From an uncultured Christensenella sp. (GTDB taxonomy: Bacteria; Bacillota; Clostridia; Christensenellales; UBA3700): 64,000 bases of DNA. The notes below the pieces were generated by a model. The model was not told where the DNA came from and searched no databases. It saw only the letters and a program-made list of their open reading frames with translations. The stretch covers positions 1-64,000 of the forward strand of contig CAJUBA010000005.1 of assembly GCA_910584635.1 (NCBI GenBank), in the 5' to 3' direction. Position numbers and translations under genes: made by a program. This document shows positions 1 through 8,095 of this stretch, in pieces (the first letter of the stretch is position 1; each line of letters opens with the position of its first letter).

Positions 1-1859
1 AGGCGAAGATAAAAGTAGAGTGGGAGAGCAAGGGAGAGAAACCCGAACTGAAAGGGTTAAACGAGGCAGAAAAGGAGAAGATAGAGTACGAGTATAGAGA
101 CGAGGAAGGAAACGCAGTAGCGGAAAGCGAACTGGAAAACGGGAAGACGTATAAGGTAATAGCGAAGATAAAGAGCGAGTATAGAGGGAACTATGAGTTT
201 GTAGACATAGAAGGTAACGTATTGACAGAGCCAAGCGAAAGCGGAGAGTATGAGTTTAAGTACGACGACGGAAGCGAAGAACCGGGGAATCCGGACGATC
301 CAAATACGCCGGTGAACCCTGACGACCCGAACAATCCGGATAATCCCAATAATCCCGAGGAGCCGACAGACGAACCTAAACCGGGAACAACGATAGACGA
401 TATATTGGATAAGGTAAAAGACTTACCGTTATGGCAGTTGATAGCGAGCGGGATAAGCATAATCTTAACGATAGCGTTCTTATCTAAGACGGCAAGCAAC
501 GAGAGTAAGAGAAAGAAAGCGAAGAAAGTAATGGAGAAGAAGTACAATACTTTCTATGCGACAGCGTTCTTGGGAATAAGCGTAACCAACTGGACGGTAA
601 TAGCATGTGTGCTGATGGGAAGCGCAGTATTGTCTTTAATCTTTATGGTAATCTCGCAGAAGAGGAGAAACAAAGCGGAAGAGGAGTTGGAAGACGCGAA
701 GGAAGAGTATGCAAAGCATAGAGAAGAAATGATGTTTATGCGTATGAACGGCAACGGTAATATGCAAGGACAGAACTACGGATACAGCGCGCAACCTGCA
801 GTGGGAATAGAAGATATGCGTTGCATGATAAACGACGCGGTATCTGCAATGTTGCCGAACGTACAGCAGTACTTACCGCAACAAGCATCTAATAATGACG
901 AACTAGTCCAAAGACTGATAGAGCAGAACGAACAGAATGAAGAGAGAATAAAACAGTTAACGGAAGAGAATAAGGAAACGGCAAGACATAATGAAGAAAG
1001 AATAGAGAGATTTTTGCAGAAACTGTCTGAGCAGAAGGTAGCGGAAAAAGAAGTTGCGGCGACAGTGGTAAATAATGATGAAGCGGTAGAAAGATTGAAT
1101 AAATCTGTAGAAGAATTAAGAAGCGTAGTAGAGAAGATAGTAGAAACGTCAAAGCAGACAGTAAAAGAAGAATGCGTAGAAAGAAGAGAAAAAGATAGAA
1201 ATTCGGATAAGATAGAAGCGTTGATAAAGACGAACGAGAGGTTGATGGAGAAGATAATAGAACTGTCGTCAAGTAAAGGCAACGATAAGCCTATAATAGT
1301 ACAGCAACCTGCGCCGCAAATAGTGGAGAAGGAAGTTCGTGTGGAAGTGCCTGTTGAGAAGATAGTCGAAAAAACGGTGCCAATCGAGGTTGAAAAGGTG
1401 GTAGAGAAGATAGTTGAGATACCAGCCGAAAAACCTGCGCCTAAAGCAAAGGCAACCGCTCCCAGACTTACTCTTGACGAGGCGTACGCAAAACTATCCG
1501 CAAAACAAAAGAAGTTCTTCGATACGTTGAAAGAATACGCGATGAGTAAAGATAAATGTAAAGAGAAGAAATCCACGTACTATATCTTACTTGGACAGTC
1601 GTCGGTAAATCCGTTGGTAAAACTGACGATAAAGAAAGACTGTACGGTAGCGTTATTCAAGATGGAAGACGAGTATATGAAGGACATCAGAAGGAACGCA
1701 GGAAGCGAAGGAACTAAAGTAAAGGTAAAGGAAACGGAATTGATAGTAGGGGATAGTCAAGCGTTGGCAACGGCTAAGGAGATGATTGACCTACGCGAAG
1801 ATCAGATAGAACGCTATAACGATTATTTGAAGGAACAGCGTTCCATGAAGAAACGCTGA
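1..1859 (+). CDS. Large surface/membrane protein, C-terminal part (5' end outside the window)
   Basis: The reading frame is open from base 3, so the start lies upstream; the TTG near 222 is not a convincing start. Visible order: a Lys/Glu-rich beta-type repeat (with GKTYKVIAKI and GNYEFVDIEG), resembling bacterial MBG/Ig-like surface repeats; a low-complexity linker rich in Pro, Asp and Asn (about 285-390); a hydrophobic segment (about 430-490); a second one (about 555-655); a long Glu/Lys/Arg coiled coil with tandem VEK-type repeats (about 660-1430); and a compact C-terminal domain beginning RLTLDEAYAKLSAKQKKFF. The likely topology is extracellular repeats, a membrane hairpin or anchor, and a cytoplasmic coiled coil. 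The sense strand is strikingly purine-rich. From about 519 on it is almost identical in DNA to the gene at 60373-61716. I do not recognise the C-terminal domain, so the function is unknown. Existence is certain. Confidence 0.85.
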   Translation, partial: AKIKVEWESKGEKPELKGLNEAEKEKIEYEYRDEEGNAVAESELENGKTYKVIAKIKSEYRGNYEFVDIEGNVLTEPSESGEYEFKYDDGSEEPGNPDDPNTPVNPDDPNNPDNPNNPEEPTDEPKPGTTIDDILDKVKDLPLWQLIASGISIILTIAFLSKTASNESKRKKAKKVMEKKYNTFYATAFLGISVTNWTVIACVLMGSAVLSLIFMVISQKRRNKAEEELEDAKEEYAKHREEMMFMRMNGNGNMQGQNYGYSAQPAVGIEDMRCMINDAVSAMLPNVQQYLPQQASNNDELVQRLIEQNEQNEERIKQLTEENKETARHNEERIERFLQKLSEQKVAEKEVAATVVNNDEAVERLNKSVEELRSVVEKIVETSKQTVKEECVERREKDRNSDKIEALIKTNERLMEKIIELSSSKGNDKPIIVQQPAPQIVEKEVRVEVPVEKIVEKTVPIEVEKVVEKIVEIPAEKPAPKAKATAPRLTLDEAYAKLSAKQKKFFDTLKEYAMSKDKCKEKKSTYYILLGQSSVNPLVKLTIKKDCTVALFKMEDEYMKDIRRNAGSEGTKVKVKETELIVGDSQALATAKEMIDLREDQIERYNDYLKEQRSMKKR

Positions 1860-1890
1860 GTAAGCGTATAAATAAAAAGAAAAGAGAAAG

Positions 1891-2010
1891 TAAATAGCAA
1901 AGCGGAATTACAGATTACAGCCATATTTTTTAGCGAAAGCGAAAGGTAGAACAGAAATAGGGAAACCAAATACTATGAGCGTAATAAAAGTAATTCCGCT
2001 TTGCTATTTA
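1891..2010. repeat. Long inverted repeat with perfect 21-bp arms
   Basis: Bases 1891-1911 are the exact reverse complement of 1990-2010; the core TAGCAAAGCGGAATTAC is at the inner end of the left arm. They enclose a 78-base loop. The structure starts 31 bases after the stop of the surface-protein gene. The right arm is followed by TTTTA, so it could act as a terminator, but the long loop is unusual for that. The truncated paralogue near 61.7 kb is also followed by a long inverted repeat of different sequence. Confidence 0.75.
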
Positions 2011-2030
2011 TTTTACTACTGGTTGGGTAA

Positions 2031-2132
2031 GGTCTGACCGAAATCGCAATGCAATGAAGATTTCGCGTTTGGTCGGAAAAAGCAAAGTCCGACTAAAATC
2101 TAAGTGAAACGGAGATTTTACGCTTGCTCTGG
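2031..2132. repeat. Dispersed hairpin repeat, two units
   Basis: This holds two consecutive imperfect hairpins of about 40-45 bases. The first is 2036-2074, with arms GACCGAAATCG and the partner ending TTTGGTC; the second starts near 2087 with GTCCGACTAAAATC. Near-identical units recur at 62093-62260 and one at about 58297-58344. No coding potential is visible. The remainder of the 429-base gap after 1859 holds only the long inverted repeat before it and the rpsI terminator after it. Confidence 0.7.
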
Positions 2133-2233
2133 AAATACATTTGGTTGGGAAAGATTTCTACAAAATTTGTACAAAGTAAAGTATTTACGTCTACTCGTAA
2201 ATCGGCGGGGCAGACCAATTAAATACACAACAT

Positions 2234-2262
2234 AAAAGAGAGCGATATAATCGCTCTCTTTT
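2234..2262 (-). terminator. Intrinsic terminator of rplM-rpsI
   Basis: A perfect 12-bp stem (AAAAGAGAGCGA pairing with TCGCTCTCTTTT) has a 5-base loop and lies 26 bases past the rpsI stop. Its A/T-rich stem ends give a U-run on the minus strand; it is symmetrical and could work both ways. Confidence 0.8.
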
Positions 2263-2288
2263 GATAACATCTGTATAATCTTCGTAGA

Positions 2289-2702
2289 TTATCTCTTGCT
2301 GAACTGTGGCGCTCTTCTTGCTTTTTTAAGACCGTATTTCTTTCTTTCTTTTGCTCTAGGATCTCTGGTAAGGAATCCTGCTTTCTTCAAAGCCGCTTTT
2401 GTTTCGCCGTCTGCGAGAACCAACGCTCTGGAAATACCGTGTCTGATTGCGCCCGCTTGTCCGGTAAAGCCGCCGCCTTGTACGTTTACGATAATATCGT
2501 AGTTAGCCATATTGGAAGTAAGTTCCAACGGTTGACGAACGATAAGTTTGAGTGTATCAAGACCGAAATATTCGTCGATAGTTCTTTTATTGATTGTAAT
2601 AACGCCGCTACCGTCGGGGATAAGTCTAACTCTTGCGATTGCCTTCTTTCTTCTGCCCGTTCCCCAGAACTGGACTTTTTTCTTGGTTTTCTTAGTTGCC
2701 AT
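2289..2702 (-). CDS. rpsI: 30S ribosomal protein S9
   Basis: This is a 137-residue S9, a small-subunit head protein whose C-terminal tail reaches the P-site tRNA. Visible family features are GTGRRKKAIARVRL near the N-terminus, the NVQGGGFTGQAGAIRHGISRAL block, and the basic tail ending APQFSKR. Length is normal for the family with a short N-terminal Lys-rich extension. It lies 18 bases downstream of rplM, the usual L13-S9 operon, and is followed by a strong terminator. The promoter is the one before rplM. Confidence 0.97.
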   Translation of the reverse strand: MATKKTKKKVQFWGTGRRKKAIARVRLIPDGSGVITINKRTIDEYFGLDTLKLIVRQPLELTSNMANYDIIVNVQGGGFTGQAGAIRHGISRALVLADGETKAALKKAGFLTRDPRAKERKKYGLKKARRAPQFSKR

Positions 2703-2720
2703 ATCTCATACACTCCTTGA

Positions 2721-3152
2721 TTAGAATTTCAATTCTTTTGGCTGTTGAGCCTCGTGGTTGTGTTCAGCGCCCGCATAGCAACGCAATTTTGTAAGTTGCT
2801 TTCTTCCGAGAGAATTTTTGGGGAGCATACCTTTTACTGCAAGCATAACCGCTCTATCAGGCTTTTCCGCCATCAACTTTTTGTACTGAACTTCTTTAAG
2901 TCCGCCGATATAGCCGGTGTGGTGGATATGATATTTGTTTTCCAACTTTTTACCGGTCAAACGAACTTTTGCGCAATTTATTACGATAACGTGATCTCCG
3001 CAGTCAACGTTGGGAGTATAAGTAGGCTTATTTTTACCTCTGAGTACATTTGCAACATTGCTTGCCAGTCTTCCCAGAATCAAATCTGTAGCGTCTACAA
3101 CATGCCATTGCTCTTTGATGTCCTCAGGTTTTGCCATATATGTTTTATTCAT
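2721..3152 (-). CDS. rplM: 50S ribosomal protein L13
   Basis: This is an early-assembly large-subunit protein of 143 residues from the ATG at 3152 (MNKTYMAKPEDIKEQWHVVDA). I chose this start because a GGAGGG ribosome site precedes it and the length then fits the family; the open frame runs 15 codons further upstream without support. Conserved blocks include DATDLILGRLASNVANVLRGKNKPTYTP (about residues 20-47), DHVIVINCAKV and GMLPKNSLGRKQLTKLRCYAG. It is the first gene of rplM-rpsI. The frame upstream of 3152 overlaps a probable leader RNA. Confidence 0.96.
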   Translation of the reverse strand: MNKTYMAKPEDIKEQWHVVDATDLILGRLASNVANVLRGKNKPTYTPNVDCGDHVIVINCAKVRLTGKKLENKYHIHHTGYIGGLKEVQYKKLMAEKPDRAVMLAVKGMLPKNSLGRKQLTKLRCYAGAEHNHEAQQPKELKF

Positions 3153-3273
3153 GGATAAAACCCTCCATTTGTGATAGTAATTTTGTTTGAACTTCAATAT
3201 ATCTCCGAGGGGCTAGTTCATTGATACATTATTCTTGCCTAAATATTTTAGTAAATAAAGGTATAAATGTCAA
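3153..3273 (-). promoter_or_regulatory. rplM-rpsI promoter and probable L13-type leader RNA
   Basis: On the minus strand, TTGACA (3268-3273) and TAAAAT (3245-3250) are separated by 17 bases, an excellent sigma-A promoter. The transcript would begin near 3238, giving about 85 bases of leader. The leader can pair TGAACT with AGTTCA (plus-strand 3215-3220 and 3188-3193), enclosing a G/C-rich patch. Firmicutes often carry an autoregulatory L13 leader here. The promoter is seen; assignment to that RNA family is inference. Confidence 0.65.
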
Positions 3274-3338
3274 ACACTTTAAGCGGTTTTTTATAAAATT
3301 TGTTGGAAATCGCTTATTTTTATCTATATTTTGTATTT

Positions 3339-4364
3339 TCAGTTCATATATATAAAATCTTTGGCGACTATCCATGCAAAATAACCCGCATAGAGAACAA
3401 GCATCGTTATGCCGCCGCCGCGACGAAGTTTTTTGTCTTTTGTAAAGAGAATACACATAAACAAAACCGCCATAGTAACGATAGCCATAATGTTGTCGAG
3501 CATAAATCCCGTTATCCAATTTGTATCGAATACAATAGGACTGATAAGCGCGGACGTGCCGAGTACGAAAAGAATATTGAAGATATTAGAGCCGACGATG
3601 TTGCCTATTGCAAGGTCCGCTTCTCCTTTTTTAGCCGCGGATAGCGAAGTAACGAGTTCTGGCAGAGAAGTGCCGAATGCTACTATAGTAAGTCCGATAA
3701 GACTTTCCGACATACCCAGTCCGCTTGCAATCGTTTTCGCTCCGTTTACCACCGCTTGCGATCCTAAAATTACAAGCGCGATACCGACTGCGAGTTTTCC
3801 CAGCATCTTGGCGATTTCCACGCTTTTCTTTTCCCCGTTTTTTTCGTCGTTTTCATCCGAATCGGGCGTTTCTTCAAGCGCAGGTATCGCGTTTTTATCT
3901 TTTTTGGAAAGGACGATAAGATATGCGAAGAATATTATAAACATCGCCCAAAGCAACAATCCGTCAATCCAACCGAGTTGATTTCCCACCACGCCCATTA
4001 TCATAAGAGCGGCGGTAATTACGGTTACGAAAGGTATCTCTATATACAAAGTGTTTTTTTGAACGGCAAGGGGAGTAACCGCGGCGCAAAGTCCCAATAT
4101 CAAAAGCACGTTCATTATATTGGAACCCAGTACGTTGCCGATTGCAAGTCCCGCGCTATTGTTGACTGCGGAGGTTATGCTAATTGCGGCTTCGGGAGCG
4201 CTTGTGCCGAACGCTACTATCGTAAGTCCTATGACGATTTGCGGTATTCCGAATTTTTTTGCTATCATGGACGCGCCGTCGACAAACCAATCCGCGCCTT
4301 TTATCAACATTACAAATCCAACTATAAGTAAAGACGCTTGCGCAGCGACAGACCAAAAGTCCAT
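3339..4364 (-). CDS. Calcium/sodium antiporter, CaCA (YrbG-type) family
   Basis: This 341-residue membrane protein exchanges Na+ (or H+/K+) for Ca2+ across the cytoplasmic membrane. It shows the two inverted alpha-repeats of the CaCA superfamily: VIGLTIVAFGTSAPEAAISITSA with GNVLGSNIMNVLLILG in the first half, and LIGLTIVAFGTSLPELVTSLSAA with GNIVGSNIFNILFVLG in the second. The acidic GTSxPE residues are the ion site. About ten hydrophobic segments flank a charged cytoplasmic loop (about residues 150-185, rich in Asp, Glu and Lys). The start at 4364 has a GGAGGTG ribosome site. It appears monocistronic; exact ion specificity cannot be read from sequence. Confidence 0.92.
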   Translation of the reverse strand: MDFWSVAAQASLLIVGFVMLIKGADWFVDGASMIAKKFGIPQIVIGLTIVAFGTSAPEAAISITSAVNNSAGLAIGNVLGSNIMNVLLILGLCAAVTPLAVQKNTLYIEIPFVTVITAALMIMGVVGNQLGWIDGLLLWAMFIIFFAYLIVLSKKDKNAIPALEETPDSDENDEKNGEKKSVEIAKMLGKLAVGIALVILGSQAVVNGAKTIASGLGMSESLIGLTIVAFGTSLPELVTSLSAAKKGEADLAIGNIVGSNIFNILFVLGTSALISPIVFDTNWITGFMLDNIMAIVTMAVLFMCILFTKDKKLRRGGGITMLVLYAGYFAWIVAKDFIYMN

Positions 4365-4508
4365 AAAAACACCTCCGAAAACCTCGAAATTTTTCTTACA
4401 CTCTAATTATAGCGAAAAGAGAAATTTACTCAACTTAATTTTAATGCAAATACGGCAATATTTATGTAAGTTTAACACAAATTATGTAAAAATTACAAAA
4501 TTTGGAAG

Positions 4509-4542
4509 AACTCCCTAACGGAGAGTATCGCATTAGGGAGTT
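4509..4542 (-). terminator. Terminator-like hairpin after the LRR gene
   Basis: A 10-bp perfect stem, AACTCCCTAA (4509-4518) with TTAGGGAGTT (4533-4542), sits just past the stop at 4550. The U-tract is weak on the minus strand (CTTCC) and better on the plus strand. Confidence 0.6.
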
Positions 4543-4549
4543 TATTTAA

Positions 4550-7393
4550 TTATTGCGCGGTATATCCCCAGCGAACGCTAACATATCCGAAATACCAGTT
4601 GCTTGCCCAATTATCGGGTTTTTGAGACGCTTCGCAATATATATATTTCAAATTTAAGTTATTTGAAAAAGCGTATCCTTGTATTTCCGTTACGGACAAC
4701 GGAATAATTATTTGTGAAAACCGGCAACGATTGAAAGCGTAATTCTTTATCGAAACCAAACTATTCGGCAAAGTAACTGCCGACAAATTATTGCAGTTAG
4801 AAAACGCTTCCGCGCCGATAGTATGGATTTTGCTGTCTGCGTCGAATTCAAGACTATTTATGTCATTGCGATAATAAAACGCATTATCCACTATACTTGT
4901 AAAGTATTTGCCGTTGATTTTTGCGGGTATGATCAATTTTGAAGAAGACCCTATATAATCAAGTATTCTCACGTCTTCGTCTTTTTCTATCCAAACAAAA
5001 CCGTCTTCGGTAATTCCGTAGTCCGAGCAACCCCAGGTTACGTTAGGTCTGTTGTCGTTCCAATTATCGTTCCAACCGTCGGGTTTGCTTTGCGTTTGAC
5101 AGAATATATTTACATGGAGTGTATTACTGAACAATCCAAAGTCTATATCGCTAACGGAAGCGGGTATGAAGATATATTTCAATCTTGAGCAATTTTCAAA
5201 TGTTCGGAATCCTATTTTCTCCAAACCGTCGGGAAGATAAATATAAGGCAGGTTTGAGCAATAACTAAATACTTGGTCGCCTATATATTTCAAGTTTTTT
5301 GGGAACGCAATATTCGTTAAATTATTGCATTCGCTAAATGCTCCTGACCCTATTTCCGTTAGGCTGTCGGGTAAAATTATATTTTTCAAATTATTGCAAT
5401 TTGAAAACGTATCGTTGCCGAGTTTTGTGATTTTACAGTCGGGGGAGAACGTTACGTCAGTTAGGTTGTGGCAATTTGAAAACGCGCCGTCCAATACTGC
5501 GACGCAATATCCGTTTATCGATGCGGGGACGGTTACGGTATCGTTAGTTCCGATATAGTCGTAAATATTTATTAAGTCATCATTGGTCAACTTCCATTTG
5601 AATCCGTCCGAAGTTTCTCCGTGTTCTTTACAATCCCAAATTATTTGTCTACCGTTTGAATTCCAGTTTATATCCCAACCGTCGGGTTTTTTCTCCGCTT
5701 GGATGAAAAATGAGCCGTAATTAAAAGCCGATTTGCCTATAAAAGTTACGCTTTTCGGTATAGTGATTTCTTTTAATTTCGAGCAATTATAAAACGCTTC
5801 TTTGCCGATACTTGTTAAATTTTCAGGTATATTTACCGAAGTAAGATAGGAGCAGCGCGCAAACGCCTGTTCTCCTATTTCGGTTAAAGCGTCTGGGAGT
5901 TCGATTGACGTCAAAGTTTCATTTTGTTGGAAGGTTTTATCGTATATTCTCGTTACGTCGTGTCCGTTGATTTTTTCCGGTATAATCAAATTTTCCTGCT
6001 CGCCCGTATATTTATAAACGACAACGGAGCGGTCGGACGTCAAAGCCCATTTTAGACCGTCTTCCGTCTGTCCGTTTTCAATGTAATTCCACAATACAGG
6101 CAGGTTGTTGCCGTTCCAAAATTTATCCCAACGTTTGTTTTCGTTGTTTTTGTGGAAGATAGCCAAATCGGGACATCCGTAAAAAACATAAGCGCCGACA
6201 GAAGTTACGTTCTCCGGTATCAGTATTTGTTCAAGCGAAGAGCATCTTGAAAAAGCGTAGTCGCCTATTGTGAGAAGGGTAGAGGGTAATTCGATTTCTG
6301 TCAATGACAAACAACTGTCAAAAACGTTTTTTCCCAACGTAGTCAAGCCGTCGGATAAATTTATTTTTTTCAAATTTCTACAATTTTCAAAAGCGTTGTC
6401 ATCTATTTTCGTTACGCTTGAAGGAATTGTGATTTCCTCTAAGCCGTTGCACATATAAAAGGCGTTGTTGCCTATTTCTGTCAGGCTGTCGGGCAACGTA
6501 ATACTTTTTATTTTTTTATCCGAAAAAGCCATGTCGCCTATTTTAGTAACCTGTCTGCCACGCAGCGTTGAGGGGATGATAATATCTTCGCTACGCAAAT
6601 CGCAACTTTTCACGTAGTAACTTCCGTCGACGTTTTTACTGAACGAAATGCCGTCGACGGTAACGGATTGCATTGGAATAACGGTAGAGCAGAGTATCAG
6701 CATAGTTATTGCAAAAATCGCAATAGCGCTTGTTACGCTTGCGAATGTAATTAAACCTTTGCGTCTTTTTTTCGCTCTTTCTTCCAGCATTGCATTGTAC
6801 GTTTGCTTTTCCGTCAGAATGTTTTCCTTGGTAATTTTTTTGAATACTATTTTTTTATCGCAATTACATGACGTGCATTTTTCAGTATGTTTCCAGTTGA
6901 GTTTCCCGCAAGCGCAATACCAGTGCGAGCCTTTCTCTATTGGGAGTCCTTGCGCTATTTTTATAATACGTTTAGCCGCTTCTTCGTTTTCATAACGTTT
7001 GAACCGCTTAAATTCGTTTTCTACAATTATGTTTTCGCATTTCGCGGGACCTACCGTTGCGTCGGTAAGAACGTACTGTTTCAAAGAAACGGATACTTTT
7101 TCAGTCGACGGATCGAGCGGTATCGTGTCGAAAAAATTTATACTTTTATTATTTATGTTTTTGATTGTATAGTTCGAATAAGTCGCGATTTTTTCATCGT
7201 CCGCCGTCAAACATACTATATCCATTTTGAACGCCAAAATATCGGGGGATATTTTTTGAAATTTCATTTTGAGAAATTTTTCATTTTTTCGGTTTAATAA
7301 TATATCCCAACCTTTCACTATGACGGGGTATGAAATATTGAATTTGGTAAATCTTTCCGATAATAAATTAGTATAAGAATTTTGTTCTACCAT
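4550..7393 (-). CDS. Membrane-anchored leucine-rich-repeat (BspA/LRR_5) protein with N-terminal zinc ribbon
   Basis: The protein has 947 residues. The N-terminal part (1-155) is soluble and unrecognised. Residues 158-178 (WYCACGKLNWKHTEKCTSC) form a four-cysteine ribbon (C160, C162, C173, C176) close to the RanBP2-type spacing. A Lys/Arg stretch (207-212) precedes one membrane segment at about 212-240. Beyond it are four blocks of LRR_5-type repeats (ITLPDSLTEIGNNAFYMCNGLEEI and variants), separated by spacers with the pattern W..NW....VLW / E.G.TEDGFKW and a short GxxxLIIPxxING element. The positive-inside rule puts the ribbon in the cytoplasm and the LRRs outside. BspA-type LRRs are associated with adhesion or protein binding. 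No signal peptide is present. The GAGG site before the ATG at 7393 is modest. The function of the ribbon-plus-LRR design is unknown. Confidence 0.85.
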   Translation of the reverse strand: MVEQNSYTNLLSERFTKFNISYPVIVKGWDILLNRKNEKFLKMKFQKISPDILAFKMDIVCLTADDEKIATYSNYTIKNINNKSINFFDTIPLDPSTEKVSVSLKQYVLTDATVGPAKCENIIVENEFKRFKRYENEEAAKRIIKIAQGLPIEKGSHWYCACGKLNWKHTEKCTSCNCDKKIVFKKITKENILTEKQTYNAMLEERAKKRRKGLITFASVTSAIAIFAITMLILCSTVIPMQSVTVDGISFSKNVDGSYYVKSCDLRSEDIIIPSTLRGRQVTKIGDMAFSDKKIKSITLPDSLTEIGNNAFYMCNGLEEITIPSSVTKIDDNAFENCRNLKKINLSDGLTTLGKNVFDSCLSLTEIELPSTLLTIGDYAFSRCSSLEQILIPENVTSVGAYVFYGCPDLAIFHKNNENKRWDKFWNGNNLPVLWNYIENGQTEDGLKWALTSDRSVVVYKYTGEQENLIIPEKINGHDVTRIYDKTFQQNETLTSIELPDALTEIGEQAFARCSYLTSVNIPENLTSIGKEAFYNCSKLKEITIPKSVTFIGKSAFNYGSFFIQAEKKPDGWDINWNSNGRQIIWDCKEHGETSDGFKWKLTNDDLINIYDYIGTNDTVTVPASINGYCVAVLDGAFSNCHNLTDVTFSPDCKITKLGNDTFSNCNNLKNIILPDSLTEIGSGAFSECNNLTNIAFPKNLKYIGDQVFSYCSNLPYIYLPDGLEKIGFRTFENCSRLKYIFIPASVSDIDFGLFSNTLHVNIFCQTQSKPDGWNDNWNDNRPNVTWGCSDYGITEDGFVWIEKDEDVRILDYIGSSSKLIIPAKINGKYFTSIVDNAFYYRNDINSLEFDADSKIHTIGAEAFSNCNNLSAVTLPNSLVSIKNYAFNRCRFSQIIIPLSVTEIQGYAFSNNLNLKYIYCEASQKPDNWASNWYFGYVSVRWGYTAQ

Positions 7394-7470
7394 TTCCGTC
7401 TATCCTCAGTTTGTTTAATAATTTTATTATAACACATTGTATTATACGCTGTCAATTGCGAGTAGTTGAA

Positions 7471-7496
7471 AAATGGACGGGGCGTCCCGTCCATTT
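7471..7496 (-). terminator. Terminator of perR-rubrerythrin operon
   Basis: An 11-bp perfect stem, AAATGGACGGG with CCCGTCCATTT, has a 4-base loop. Reading on the minus strand the right arm ends in TTT followed by TT. It lies 21 bases past the rubrerythrin stop. Confidence 0.85.
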
Positions 7497-7517
7497 CCAG
7501 TTTATAAATTATTTGGA

Positions 7518-8054
7518 TTACTTAAAATATCTCTCGAAAAGTCCTTTGAATCCGCAACCGTGTCTAGCCTCGTCCTTAGCCATCTCGTGAACGGTGTCGT
7601 GAACGTCGTCGTATCCGAGTTGTTTAGCAAGTTTAGCAAGTTCGAGTTTGCCTGCGCAAGCGCCGTTTTCCGCTTCCATACGCATTTTAACGTTTTTAGC
7701 GGTGGAGTCGGTAAGAACGTTGCCGAGAAGTTCAGCAAATTTGGAAGCGTGTTCCGCTTCTTCAAAAGCGTATCTCTTGAACGCTTCCGCTACGTCGGGG
7801 TAGCCTTCTCTGTCAGCCTGTCTTGACATAGCCAGGTACATGCCTACTTCAGCGCACTCGCCGTTGAAGTTGTCTATAAGTCCTTTGATAACGCGTTCGT
7901 CATAAGCCTTTGCAGAACCTACAATATGTTCGCACGCCCAAGACATTTCGTCCTTGACTTCCTTAAATGTGGTAGCGTTGCAGACAGGGCATCTTTCGGG
8001 AGCGCTGTCGCCTTCGTGTACGTATCCGCACACAGTACATACGTATTTTGCCAT
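7518..8054 (-). CDS. Reverse rubrerythrin (N-terminal rubredoxin, C-terminal di-iron domain)
   Basis: This 178-residue cytoplasmic peroxidase-type protein reduces H2O2 using electrons from rubredoxin-type carriers or NADH. The rubredoxin-like iron site comes first (C6, C9, C22, C25 in MAKYVCTVCGY...CPVC), then a ferritin-like four-helix domain with Glu/His ligands (GECAEVGMYLAMSRQA; EEAEHASKFAELLG; MAKDEARHGCGF). Classical rubrerythrin has the opposite order; this order is the reverse rubrerythrin known from clostridial peroxide defence. The gene is second in an operon, 41 bases after perR, with no separate promoter visible and a strong terminator after it. The context suggests peroxide-induced derepression. 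Confidence 0.93.
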   Translation of the reverse strand: MAKYVCTVCGYVHEGDSAPERCPVCNATTFKEVKDEMSWACEHIVGSAKAYDERVIKGLIDNFNGECAEVGMYLAMSRQADREGYPDVAEAFKRYAFEEAEHASKFAELLGNVLTDSTAKNVKMRMEAENGACAGKLELAKLAKQLGYDDVHDTVHEMAKDEARHGCGFKGLFERYFK

Positions 8055-8095
8055 AATTGTTTACCTCCGTAAATATATATCGTTATTATTTTATC

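Noticed and set aside
776..1576. Ser/Thr-rich minus-strand frame of 266 residues
   Set aside because: A shadow of the Glu/Lys coiled coil on the other strand; low-complexity composition is what antisense of GAA/AAG codons gives.
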